The notes beneath the pieces are model-generated. The model saw only the letters and a list, made by a program, of their open reading frames with translations. It made no database searches and was not told the origin of the DNA. From NCBI GenBank assembly GCA_018814885.1, contig JAHIYU010000087.1, forward strand, positions 1-55,392: a stretch of 55,392 nt of DNA, written 5' to 3'. The position numbers were made by a program, and so were the translations under genes. Below, piece by piece: positions 41,011-49,146 of the stretch. Position 1 is the stretch's first letter. Each line of letters begins with the position of its first letter. This stretch comes from a bacterium. GTDB lineage: Bacteria; Krumholzibacteriota; Krumholzibacteriia; LZORAL124-64-63.

Positions 41011-42864
41011 ATGTTCAACATTCGCCACGCCCGAGGTGACCATCACCGCGGGTCCGTCTGGCTCTTGTGCGTCATTCTCGCCGTTCTCACGCCGCCGGGG
41101 TCCTCTTTCGGCGACCCGTACGTCCACACGATCGTGATTGACGGCACGAACGATTTCAACTCCGGCGATATTTTCACCTCGACGTCCGGGAGCTACACGG
41201 CCTACCTGACATGGGATGCGACTCACTTCTACATCGGTTGCGAGGGCCCCGACGTCGGCGCCAACGACCCGCAGCGCCGGCTGCTGGTCTACATCGATCC
41301 CGGCCCCGGTCCGGGCGCGGCGTCCGGACTGATCTACAACACGCAATCACCGTCGTTCAGCGACATCCTGCCGAAGTATCACTTCGCCTGGCAGACGAGC
41401 GGGGCCTCGCAGTTCTGGGAATGGACCGGATCGTCCTGGTCGACGACGACGGATCCGTCGAGCTTCGCCGTGTCGGGCAACTTCGTCGAGCTGTCGCTGC
41501 CGCTGGGCGCGGTGGACGATCCGACCACGTTCGGTCTCGCGATGTTCATGATCAACGAGGCCTCCCTGTTCGAGTGGACCTACGCCGGCATGCCCGACGA
41601 CGCTTTCACCGACGGTTACGATCCCGATGTCATCACCCATTTCGCGGGCAACCTCTCGTCCTCCCTGCCGCCCAACCAGTCGGGTATCCTGGGAACCGTC
41701 GTGATCGATGCCGAACCCGACACGCCGGCATTCCCGTGGCAGATGACCGGCCCGGACAGCTACCTGGCGACGGGCGCCGGCGACAGCACCCTGATCGATC
41801 TCGCGCCGGGCTCGTACACGGCCACCTGGCTGGCAGCCGCCGGCTGGCAGGCGCCGGAACCCGAGACCCAGACCTTGGTCGAGGGAGGGGTGCTGACCTT
41901 CGTCGGCAGCTACGGCGCCGTGCCGTCCTTCACGAGCATCGCGGACATTCCCGGCGACCAGGGCGGCCGCGTGCGGCTGGTCTGGAACCGGGTCGCCCAC
42001 GACGATCCGCTGGACCCCGTAGTCGTGACCGCCTACGAGGTCTACCGCCGCGACGACACGGGTCTCGAATCGCCAGGGAGCGGTTTCGCGGACAAGCTGG
42101 CCGGCTGGGACTGGGTGGACAGCGTCCCGGCCCACGGCGATCCCGTCTATCAGTTCGTCGCACCCACCCTCTGCGACTCGACGATCACCTGGGGCATGTG
42201 CTGGTCGGTGTTCCTGCTGCGGGCCGTGACCGCCGATCCCTACCTCTTCTACGCCTCGGCGCCGGACAGCGGCTATGCGGTGGACAACCTGCCGCCGAAC
42301 GCGCCGTCCGGCTTCGCCGTGGCCTACGGGAACGGGAACGATCTTTCCTGGGAACCAAGCATCGACACCGACTTTCGCTACTTCAAGGTGTACCGCGGCA
42401 CAACTCCCGGCTTCGAGATCGACCCGGAGCATCCCCTGCACACGACGATCGACGAGGCCTGGACGGACGCGACCGGCACCTACGACCATCACTACCTGAT
42501 CACGGCCGTGGATTCCGCAGGCAACGAGAGCCCGCTCGCCGCGCCCGCCACCATGACGGGCGCGGGCGGCGGCAGCACGCCGCCGACCACTCGTTTGCGG
42601 CAGAACGTCCCGAACCCGTTCAACCCGGCCACGACCATCGCCTTCGATCTCGCCCGCGAGACGCGGGTCGAGCTGGCGGTCTACGACCTGTCCGGGGGCC
42701 TGGTGCGGCGATTGATGGACGGTGAGACGCTGGACGCCGGCACGCGCAGCCTGCTGTGGGACGGCCGCGACGACGCCGGTCGCCTGGTCACGACCGGGAT
42801 CTATCTCCTGCGCCTGATGGCGGGAGAGCGGTCCGACTCCCGACGCATCGCCCTGATCAGGTGA
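41011..42864 (+). CDS. Secreted protein with DOMON/CBM9-like, FN3 and C-terminal sorting domains
   Basis: The 617-residue product has a signal peptide of about 34 residues after a charged start. Residues 35-210 look like a CBM9/DOMON-type beta-sandwich (VIDGTNDFNSGD, AYLTWDATHFYIGCEG). The middle has a beta domain and an FN3-like domain (NAPSGFAVAYGNGNDLSWEP ... LITAVDSAGNESPL, about 430-505). The last 85 residues are a FlgD/T9SS type A-like sorting domain with QNVPNPFNPATTIAFDL, VYDLSGGLVRRL and WDGRDDAGRLVTTGIYLLRL, ending RRIALIR. It should be exported and kept at the surface or released. The ATG at 41011 follows GGGGGGAGG. Confidence 0.85.
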   Translation: MFNIRHARGDHHRGSVWLLCVILAVLTPPGSSFGDPYVHTIVIDGTNDFNSGDIFTSTSGSYTAYLTWDATHFYIGCEGPDVGANDPQRRLLVYIDPGPGPGAASGLIYNTQSPSFSDILPKYHFAWQTSGASQFWEWTGSSWSTTTDPSSFAVSGNFVELSLPLGAVDDPTTFGLAMFMINEASLFEWTYAGMPDDAFTDGYDPDVITHFAGNLSSSLPPNQSGILGTVVIDAEPDTPAFPWQMTGPDSYLATGAGDSTLIDLAPGSYTATWLAAAGWQAPEPETQTLVEGGVLTFVGSYGAVPSFTSIADIPGDQGGRVRLVWNRVAHDDPLDPVVVTAYEVYRRDDTGLESPGSGFADKLAGWDWVDSVPAHGDPVYQFVAPTLCDSTITWGMCWSVFLLRAVTADPYLFYASAPDSGYAVDNLPPNAPSGFAVAYGNGNDLSWEPSIDTDFRYFKVYRGTTPGFEIDPEHPLHTTIDEAWTDATGTYDHHYLITAVDSAGNESPLAAPATMTGAGGGSTPPTTRLRQNVPNPFNPATTIAFDLARETRVELAVYDLSGGLVRRLMDGETLDAGTRSLLWDGRDDAGRLVTTGIYLLRLMAGERSDSRRIALIR

Positions 42865-42886
42865 TTCGCGCAACTCGCACCCCGAA

Positions 42887-42917
42887 GCCGGGGGAGGCGC
42901 CATGCGTCTCCCCCGGC
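42887..42917. terminator. Bidirectional hairpin terminator
   Basis: A 13-bp stem (42887-42899 with 42905-42917, one G-U pair) has a CCATG loop. It lies 22 bases past the stop at 42864 and separates the gene from the minus-strand remnant at 42938. There is no U-run. Confidence 0.6.
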
Positions 42918-42937
42918 GCGACATCGTCCGTGATGCG

Positions 42938-43234
42938 TCACCGTACCAGCACCAGCTTGCCGCTCTCGATCGCCGCCCCTGCCCTCAGGCGCGCGAAGTA
43001 GACGCCGGACGGGACCTTGCGGCCGGCCGCGTCGCAGCCGTCCCAGGTCACCCGATGGGTTCCTGCGGTCCGCGACCCGGCCGCCCGGGAACGTATCAGC
43101 CTCCCGCCCAGATCGACCACGGACAGCGCCACGTCCCGCTCCCGGTCCAGCACGAAAGAGATGGCCGTACACGGGTTGAAGGGGTTGGGATGAGCGGCGA
43201 GACGGCAAACGGCCGCGGGCGGCGCGTCCCCCAC
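42938..43234 (-). pseudogene. Orphan FlgD-like sorting domain (remnant of a larger secreted protein)
   Basis: About 85 of the 98 codons encode a complete C-terminal sorting domain (LAAHPNPFNPCTAISFVL, SVVDLGGRLIRS, VTWDGCDAAGRKVPSGVYFA, ending SGKLVLVR). The best start is GTG at 43234, but it has no ribosome binding site and no signal peptide follows. The frame remains open for at least 110 bases upstream without a start codon or recognisable domain, and it overlaps the end of the neighbouring small membrane protein in another frame. The most likely reading is the tail of a deleted gene. Translation as a stand-alone domain is not excluded. Confidence 0.65.
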
Positions 43235-43265
43235 GCCGCTGGAGGCTTCGCAGGGCGGCAGGTTT

Positions 43266-43463
43266 TCAACGTCCTCTGGACACCGACGCGAAGCCCCAGA
43301 CCGACAGGCCGCCGGCGACGAACGTCCCCACCCACGAGACCCACATGGGCAGATCGCAGCCCCCGAATACGAACGGCCACGAGCATACGATCCTCAGCAG
43401 GTGCCCGAATGACACGAGGGCGAAAATCGTCGCCGCCACGGTGGCGAAGGTTCTGCTTCCCAT
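43266..43463 (-). CDS. Small two-span membrane protein (65 aa)
   Basis: The product starts MGSRTFATVAATIFALVSFG and has two helices separated by a short loop containing WPFVFGGCDLPMWVSWVG. Short proteins with an HLLRI ... W-x4-GG ... PMWVSW pattern are widespread in bacteria and unnamed. The ATG at 43463 has GGAGGTGGG at correct spacing. It is divergent from the secreted protein gene at 43627. Confidence 0.75.
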   Translation of the reverse strand: MGSRTFATVAATIFALVSFGHLLRIVCSWPFVFGGCDLPMWVSWVGTFVAGGLSVWGFASVSRGR

Positions 43464-43536
43464 GATCCCACCTCCGGTTCGCAGACCGCTATCAGGGTAC
43501 GCCACCACATTTGACCTGGAAAGCCTCGTCCATGAA

Positions 43537-43574
43537 ATTGATTGTCATGTCGGATTGATATGGTATTGATTGTC
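43537..43574. promoter_or_regulatory. Promoter with direct repeat ATTGATTGTC
   Basis: ATTGATTGTC occurs at 43537-43546 and again at 43565-43574, 28 bases apart. TTGTCA (43542-43547), 16 bases and TATTGA (43564-43569) form a plausible plus-strand promoter inside the repeat pair. A nine-of-ten match (reverse complement) lies in the small-RNA promoter at 1338-1347. Confidence 0.45.
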
Positions 43575-43626
43575 GCCAAGCGCACGCATTTCGCTCCCGC
43601 GCACGAAGGGGAACAAGGAGGTAGAC

Positions 43627-44427
43627 ATGAAGCCCATGACAATTGGACCCACATTGATCCTGGCCGCGCTGATCCTGCCGGCGTTCGCGTCGGCCGTCAC
43701 GATCACTTTCGACTTCACCGCCGACTTCACGGATATGGCCGACCACTGGCCGGATCTCGACGGCTGGGTGGGGACGGCAGACGACCTGATCGACGGCGGC
43801 CTGTCGCCCGTGAACGGATCCGCGCCCAACCCGGGCACGTACGCGTACAACGCCTTCGACTTCGACAGCGGGCTGACCGACGACGGCATGCCCGCCGGCT
43901 ACAACGCCATCACGTTCATCACCGGCAGCCCCGAGGTGGACCTGGACGTGGCGCGGGGACTCTCCCCGCTGGAGCCGCTCTTCACCGAGCTCCACGTGAC
44001 GTCGGGCACCGAGCCCTTCTTCGGCCACGGCCCCTTCACCGCCCAGTTCACGAACATCACCGCCGGCGACTACGACCCGTCGACCGGCGCCATGACGCTC
44101 ACGACGGACTTCTCCGCCGACCTGAACGGCTCGGAGGACACCTCGCTGGGCCTGACGATCACGGGCGAGGCCTGGGTGATCGAGGACGGGGATTACGGCA
44201 CGGCAACCGGCCACGCCTACCTGGACGACGTGGTGATCCCGCTGGCCCAGGCCGCGGACGCGACGCGGGTGCTGTACGTGAAGGGATCGGGGATCATTCC
44301 CGTCGCGGAGGGCTTCTCCTGGGGACAGATGCCCTTCGTGGCCTGCATCGTGGCCCTGGACGACTCGAACGTGTCCCAGGAGTCGTCGACCTGGGGCGGC
44401 GTGAAGGCGCTGTACGGTGCGCGCTAG
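43627..44427 (+). CDS. Secreted protein of unknown function (266 aa)
   Basis: The start at 43627 has a perfect AAGGAGG, and the protein begins with a signal peptide (MKPMTIGPTLILAALILPAF ... ASA). The mature part is acidic and rich in Asp, Thr and Gly, beginning VTITFDFTADFTDMADHWPD. Its predicted beta-strands suggest a single extracellular beta-sandwich, perhaps a PEP-CTERM-like or concanavalin-like fold, but no sorting tail is visible and the C-terminus is soluble. No family was recognised. Confidence 0.75.
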   Translation: MKPMTIGPTLILAALILPAFASAVTITFDFTADFTDMADHWPDLDGWVGTADDLIDGGLSPVNGSAPNPGTYAYNAFDFDSGLTDDGMPAGYNAITFITGSPEVDLDVARGLSPLEPLFTELHVTSGTEPFFGHGPFTAQFTNITAGDYDPSTGAMTLTTDFSADLNGSEDTSLGLTITGEAWVIEDGDYGTATGHAYLDDVVIPLAQAADATRVLYVKGSGIIPVAEGFSWGQMPFVACIVALDDSNVSQESSTWGGVKALYGAR

Positions 44428-44446
44428 GACTCGATCTGGAAATCCG

Positions 44447-44478
44447 GACTGCCGGATCCCCGGCGGGACCCGGCAGTC
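44447..44478. terminator. Hairpin between convergent genes
   Basis: GACTGCCGG (44447-44455) pairs with CCGGCAGTC (44470-44478) over a 14-base GC-rich loop. It ends transcription of the plus-strand secreted protein and the minus-strand barrel gene. No U-run is seen. Confidence 0.55.
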
Positions 44479-44496
44479 TGGTTCCGGGACGGTCCG

Positions 44497-45117
44497 CTAG
44501 TTGTGAGTCGCACTGAAACGGATGACGAAGCTGGCGCCCGACCAGTTCTCGTCTATGTCGCCGTCGGGCACCGAGTGGTAATTGAATCCGCCGGCAACGC
44601 CGAGTCCCCAGCTATCGCCCACCCACCATTCCTTGCCCAGGGTAACGTCCATGACCATGCCGTTGTCCGTCTCGCCAACGAGACTACCGGCATCGATCGA
44701 CAGTTTGCCGATGCCCAGGGAAGCCGAAAGATAGATATTCGACGGCATGAAGAAATACGTAAAACCCCCGCCGATCGCGGTCAGATCCACATCCGCGTTG
44801 ACCTGACCGGATCCGAGGCCCGTGATGGACAAGTCGGGGTCGCTCATCAGCCAGCCGAATAAAGTTCCGTGCAGGGCCAGGTTGGGAGAGACGATCCCGC
44901 CGATGGCGAAATTCAAATCACCGGCGCTGCCGGAGAATTCCGCCTTGCCACTCCCGGATTCGAGTGTCGAGGTGGCAGATCCTCCACCTGCCGACAGCCG
45001 CAAGAACAAACCGCCGTCGTGGGCACGCGGACTGGCCATGACCGCCGAGGAGCCGAGCAACGAGACGAGGAGAACCGTTGCCATCAGTACCGGCACCATG
45101 GAATTCGATCTTTTCAC
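44497..45117 (-). CDS. Outer-membrane beta-barrel protein (OmpA/OmpW-like size)
   Basis: The 206-residue product has a signal peptide ending at SAVMAS and about eight amphipathic strands (GGLFLRLSAGGGSAT, AIGGGFTYFFMP, WGLGVAGGFNYHSV), finishing ASFVIRFSATHN. The size suits an eight-stranded barrel of the PF13505 type. The GTG start at 45117 follows GAGGGGG at good spacing. Nothing nearby defines its role. Confidence 0.78.
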   Translation of the reverse strand: MKRSNSMVPVLMATVLLVSLLGSSAVMASPRAHDGGLFLRLSAGGGSATSTLESGSGKAEFSGSAGDLNFAIGGIVSPNLALHGTLFGWLMSDPDLSITGLGSGQVNADVDLTAIGGGFTYFFMPSNIYLSASLGIGKLSIDAGSLVGETDNGMVMDVTLGKEWWVGDSWGLGVAGGFNYHSVPDGDIDENWSGASFVIRFSATHN

Positions 45118-45224
45118 GAAATCCCCCTCTCGTCAGTTGATCGTACGCTTGGCCGACCCATCGCTGATATCCACCAAGCCCGACAGGGCGCCGGGCGTCG
45201 AATCCGTGTTGTCATCGATATTGT

Positions 45225-45254
45225 ACGGTAGCATCCAAAAAACGGATGCGTCAA
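45225..45254 (-). promoter_or_regulatory. Weak promoter candidate upstream of the barrel gene
   Basis: On the minus strand TTGACG (45249-45254), an 18-base spacer and TACCGT (45225-45230) precede the gene by about 110 bases. The spacer contains the small inverted repeat GCATCC-7 nt-GGATGC (45231-45249). Confidence 0.3.
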
Positions 45255-45333
45255 CAGGCGATCGGGTGATCTCCGGCTCCAACAGCCCGGACGCCAAATG
45301 ACGGCCGGATCGCGCCGGGGACCCGGCCTCGAA

Positions 45334-45492
45334 TCACAGGTTGTAGCCCATCCCCAGTATCTTGCGGCACTTGGGGCAGCAATAGACGCGATGCGTGGAG
45401 AACCACCCGTTGTCCACCATCACCAGGCGCTCCAGCTGCGCCTCGCAGAACGGGCAGACGGGCTTGATGTCCTTCTTCTCCACCTTGATCAT
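45334..45492 (-). CDS. Small zinc-ribbon protein (52 aa)
   Basis: The product is 52 residues from ATG 45492, with AAGGAG eight bases upstream. It carries CPFC near residue 13 and CCPKC near residue 40, a treble-clef or zinc-ribbon arrangement. A longer in-frame version to 45597 lacks a ribosome binding site. It is divergent from the propeller protein gene. The role is unknown. Confidence 0.7.
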   Translation of the reverse strand: MIKVEKKDIKPVCPFCEAQLERLVMVDNGWFSTHRVYCCPKCRKILGMGYNL

Positions 45493-45639
45493 GATCTCTC
45501 CTTCCGCCGGGATCCCGCGGTCCCCGGCAACCTCGAAGACGGTCTTGCAACCCCGATCCTCGATGAGCGTAATCCACGGAGCCGCGTCGGCATACACCGA
45601 AAACCGGCGCCACGGAACCCGTCACCCGGAGCGTCCGCC

Positions 45640-46863
45640 ATGAAACACCTGTCCCGGTTCGTCCTCGCCGCGATCTTCCTCGCCGCCGCGTCCGGCCTGG
45701 CGAGCCAGGCCGCGGGACCCTCCGCGCCGGTGGTGCGCAACGGCGCCGTGCCGGCCGAAGGGCTGCAGGTCGTCCAGCTGGAGGAATTGTGGCGCGCCGG
45801 CGGCGAGGACGACGAGATCATCTTCGGACACATCTTCCGCGCGGAGGGGGACGCGGACGGGAACGTCTATCTGCTGGATACCCAGCTCAGCGAGGTGCCG
45901 GTGTTCTCGCCCGGGGGCGAGCACCTGAAGACCCTGAGCCGCGAAGGCGAGGGTCCGGGCGAGACGCGCTCGCCCGTAGATCTGACCATGCTGCCCGACG
46001 GCAACCTCGGGATCCTGCAGCGCTTCCCGGGCATGATCGTCAAGATCGACCTGGAGGGCGCGCCCCTGGGCAACATCACGATGGGCGAGGCGTCGGAAGG
46101 CGGTTTCCACTCCCTCTACACGGGGCGGTGCAAGGGTGAGAACTTCATGATGGTGGGCCAGTATGCGACCATGGGCGACAACATGCAGACGCGGACCTGG
46201 TTCGCCTCGCGCTACGACGCCGCGGGCAACGAACTGGTCAAGCTGTGGGAACGCTCGTGCGTGATCGACTTCAGCCGGCCCGTGATCCGCGAGCTCGAGA
46301 TCCTCGATCCGGCCATGTTCGCCTCCACGCCCGGACCCGACGGCCGCGTCTACATCGCGCCGCACCACGACGACTACGCCATCAGCGTCTACTCCCCCGA
46401 GGGCGGACTGGTCCGGGTGATCGAGCGCGAATTCGAGCCGCGCAGGCGATCCGACCTCGAGACTGGACGTGTCCTGGCCGTGTTCGACGTGTGGGCGGGC
46501 CGCAACCCCGCCGGCCTGGAGAGCGAGGTCGAGGGCATGGCCGCCGCGATCTCCAACCTCTACGTGGACGACGACAACCGCCTGTGGGTCGAAAACAGCC
46601 GCAGCGGCGAGACCGGCCCCGACGAGGCCTTCCTGACCTTCGACGTCTTCGACGCGGACGGACGTTTCCAGAGACAGGTGGCCCTCGTCTGCGAAGGGGA
46701 TCCGCTGGACGACCGGCTCTTCTGGACGCGCGACGACATGGTGGTGCTGGTCAAGGGCGCCGTACCGGCCATGTACGCCAGCATGGCCGGCGGCGCGGCC
46801 GACAACGAGGAGGAGGCCGAGCTGGACGAGATGGAGGTCGTCTGCTACCGGATACCCCGGTAA
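45640..46863 (+). CDS. Secreted 6-bladed beta-propeller (NHL-like) protein
   Basis: The 407-residue protein has a signal peptide (MKHLSRFVLAAIFLAAASGL). Repeats follow with the pattern D-x-D-G-N-V-Y-L-L-D or G-P-D-G-R-V-Y-I-A (AEGDADGNVYLLDTQLSEVP, GPDGRVYIAPHHDDYAISVY, YVDDDNRLWVENSRS), typical of PF17170-type 6-bladed propellers. Such proteins are common in FCB-group bacteria as extracellular or periplasmic proteins of unknown ligand. The ribosome binding site is weak (CGGAG). The last 60 residues are acidic. Confidence 0.85.
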   Translation: MKHLSRFVLAAIFLAAASGLASQAAGPSAPVVRNGAVPAEGLQVVQLEELWRAGGEDDEIIFGHIFRAEGDADGNVYLLDTQLSEVPVFSPGGEHLKTLSREGEGPGETRSPVDLTMLPDGNLGILQRFPGMIVKIDLEGAPLGNITMGEASEGGFHSLYTGRCKGENFMMVGQYATMGDNMQTRTWFASRYDAAGNELVKLWERSCVIDFSRPVIRELEILDPAMFASTPGPDGRVYIAPHHDDYAISVYSPEGGLVRVIEREFEPRRRSDLETGRVLAVFDVWAGRNPAGLESEVEGMAAAISNLYVDDDNRLWVENSRSGETGPDEAFLTFDVFDADGRFQRQVALVCEGDPLDDRLFWTRDDMVVLVKGAVPAMYASMAGGAADNEEEAELDEMEVVCYRIPR

Positions 46864-46935
46864 CCGGAATTGGACCACCGCCTGCTGGATGTGTTATCAT
46901 TACCGGCGGCCATCCACGCATCCCGGAGGAGCACC

Positions 46936-47631
46936 TTGCGCAAGACCGCCCGTCTGTTCGGCGTCCTGGTCGTGTTGACCGCCTCGGCCGCCCACGGATC
47001 CCCCCCTCCCACCACTTTGCAGGCCGCCTTCGAGACGGCCGTGGCCCAGGGCGGCTACGACCGCTACCTGGCGCTGGAGACGGGACGGGTCTACACGGGC
47101 GGGCTGCTGATCGGCCCCACCTGGGACGAGGACCGCACGCTGTTCATCGACGACGAGCTGGGTCTCGACGTCATGATCGAGGGCAACGGCGCGATCCTCG
47201 ACCTGCAGGGACAGCAGATCTGCATCTCATTCTGCGGCAACAGGCTCGACATCCAGGACTGCATCGTCCTCGACGGCGGCGTGCGCTACCGCGGCGACGT
47301 GGCGCTGGACATCGACCGCATCCCCGAGGGCTCGGTCACCTACTGCACCTTCTTCCGCCCCCACGACTACGCGGTGCGGCTGGAGGGCGCCGGTGCGGGC
47401 GTGATCTGCGAACGCAACATCGTGGTGGACGCCGTCGATACGGGGCCTGACGGGCTGATCTGGAGCGGGATCACCGGCGAGAACCTGCCTACAGGCCTGG
47501 CCTTCGGTCTGTCGGTGCAGATCGGCTCCTACGGCATGCCGGCGGTACGGGACAACTGGACCTGGTTCCGCGACGGCACAACCAACGCCGAGCTGCTGCG
47601 CCACTACTGCCTGCTCTGCGAATACGGCTGA
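46936..47631 (+). CDS. Secreted parallel beta-helix protein, N-terminal part (interrupted by in-frame TGA)
   Basis: A TTG start at 46936, six bases after GGAGGA, gives a signal peptide (MRKTARLFGVLVVLTASAAH). A beta-helix-like region follows (VMIEGNGAILDLQGQQICIS, NRLDIQDCIVLDGGVRYRGD). The frame stops at TGA 47629-47631 in the middle of what should be a longer protein. The same frame continues at once with TIPAPWDEAGAAPYNNIVGD, matching typical beta-helix protein text, and then through the gene at 47734-49146. The product is probably a truncated form, or a read-through pair. Confidence 0.7.
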   Translation: MRKTARLFGVLVVLTASAAHGSPPPTTLQAAFETAVAQGGYDRYLALETGRVYTGGLLIGPTWDEDRTLFIDDELGLDVMIEGNGAILDLQGQQICISFCGNRLDIQDCIVLDGGVRYRGDVALDIDRIPEGSVTYCTFFRPHDYAVRLEGAGAGVICERNIVVDAVDTGPDGLIWSGITGENLPTGLAFGLSVQIGSYGMPAVRDNWTWFRDGTTNAELLRHYCLLCEYG

Positions 47632-47733
47632 ACGATTCCCGCCCCGTGGGACGAGGCCGGTGCGGCCCCGTACAACAACATCGTCGGCGACGACCCGGGG
47701 CTGGTCGATCCCGAGGGCGGCGACTTCCATCCC

Positions 47734-49146
47734 TTGCGCGCCATCGGCTACGGCTCGCGCATCGTGCCCGACCCGCCGGCCGGCGGCCTCCGGGACGATC
47801 CTGGCCGCATGCCCGCCCGATCGCTGCCGCCCGCGCGGCAGGGCGCCACCACCCGCGCCGGCGGCACGATCTCCGTCGACACCGTGTGGGATGCGGCGAT
47901 CGTCAGCGTCACCGACGACATCACCATCACCAACGACGCGCTGTTGACCGTCGTCCCCGGCGTCAGGATCGAGTTCGCGGGCTACTTCGGCATCCTGGTC
48001 GTCGACGGCGCCATCCAGGCGGCGGGCAAGGCGGACAACCCGATAACCTGGACCACGAGCTATCCGGAAGCATTCGACGAGAGCCAGTCCACCGCCGGCT
48101 GCTGGAACGGGATCACGTTCCTGAACCTCCCCGCCGGCGCGCCCGAGTCGTACCTGCGCTGGTGCGTCCTGGAATACGCCAAGGCCGTCCCCGGCCTGGG
48201 ACTCGACGGCGACGGACCGCGCGTGGGGGGCCGGGCCTTCGACGGGGCCGGCGGTGCGCTGCGCATCGTGGGCAGCTCGCGGGTCGAGGTGATGGGGTGT
48301 AGGATTCGCCGGAACTGCGCCGATCGCGGCGGCGCCCTGGCTGTCCACTACGGCGGCGCGCCGGTCGTGATGAACTCGCTGCTGCTGGACAACGTGAGCT
48401 GGAGTCGCGCGGGGGCGGTCTTCGTCAGCTACGCGTATCCGGTATTCTGGCACGACACCCTGACCCTCAACCGTTGCGTCAACCCGGAGATGTTCGACCG
48501 TACCGCCGGCGCCGTCGATCACTTCCACGGCAAACCCCTGTATACCGGCTGCGTGATATACGCCAACCAGACCAACCACCACGAGCACCACGAAGTGCTC
48601 GAGCCCAAGGCCTACTACACGCGCTATTGCGACATCGCCGGATTCGGGGAGGGCGTCGGCTGCCTGGACCAGGACCCCCTGTTCGTGACCCACGGCTCGG
48701 GCCGCCTGAGCGCGGGCTCGCCCTGCCGCAACGCCGGATCGTACCTGCTCGCGGAGCAATGGCTGCCCGAGGTCGACCTTGACGGCTTCCCGCGGCGGGA
48801 AGGCCCCGAGGTGGACATGGGTTGCTACGAGTTCACGCCCGTCTCGGCGGCGGACGTGGCTACGCCGGTCCTGGCGTCCGATCCCCGCGCCTGGCCCAAT
48901 CCCTGCAACCCCTCCACGACGGTGCGCTTCAGGATTGAGCGGACCGGCCGCGCGCGCCTCTGCATCCTCGACCAGCGGGGCCGACTCGTGCGCACGCTGG
49001 TCGACGGCGAGTTGCCGGCCGGTGAGCTCGGTGTGGAGTGGAACGGCCTGGACGACGGCGGGCGCGGCGCGGCGTCGGGCACGTACGTGATCAGGCTGGA
49101 TAACGGCGGCCGGACCCGCACGGGTTCGTTGACGCTGGTCAGGTGA
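47734..49146 (+). CDS. Secreted parallel beta-helix protein, C-terminal part with sorting domain
   Basis: This part is in the same frame as 46936-47631; the frame is open from 47632, and 47734 (TTG) is only the first possible start. It encodes further beta-helix coils (VTDDITITNDALLTVVPGVR, VEVMGCRIRRNCADRGGALA), a block GCLDQDPLFV-SAGSPCRNAG typical of right-handed beta-helix proteins, and a C-terminal FlgD-like domain (PNPCNPSTTVRFRIE, ILDQRGRLVRTLVDG, ending GSLTLVR). It has no signal peptide of its own, so it should be functional only if joined to the upstream part. The stop codon adjoins the convergent acetyltransferase gene without a gap. Confidence 0.65.
   Translation: MRAIGYGSRIVPDPPAGGLRDDPGRMPARSLPPARQGATTRAGGTISVDTVWDAAIVSVTDDITITNDALLTVVPGVRIEFAGYFGILVVDGAIQAAGKADNPITWTTSYPEAFDESQSTAGCWNGITFLNLPAGAPESYLRWCVLEYAKAVPGLGLDGDGPRVGGRAFDGAGGALRIVGSSRVEVMGCRIRRNCADRGGALAVHYGGAPVVMNSLLLDNVSWSRAGAVFVSYAYPVFWHDTLTLNRCVNPEMFDRTAGAVDHFHGKPLYTGCVIYANQTNHHEHHEVLEPKAYYTRYCDIAGFGEGVGCLDQDPLFVTHGSGRLSAGSPCRNAGSYLLAEQWLPEVDLDGFPRREGPEVDMGCYEFTPVSAADVATPVLASDPRAWPNPCNPSTTVRFRIERTGRARLCILDQRGRLVRTLVDGELPAGELGVEWNGLDDGGRGAASGTYVIRLDNGGRTRTGSLTLVR

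Noticed and set aside
47629..47680. UGA as a selenocysteine codon
   Set aside because: Only a 4-bp hairpin (TCCC/GGGA) follows, not a bacterial SECIS, and beta-helix surface proteins are not known selenoproteins.
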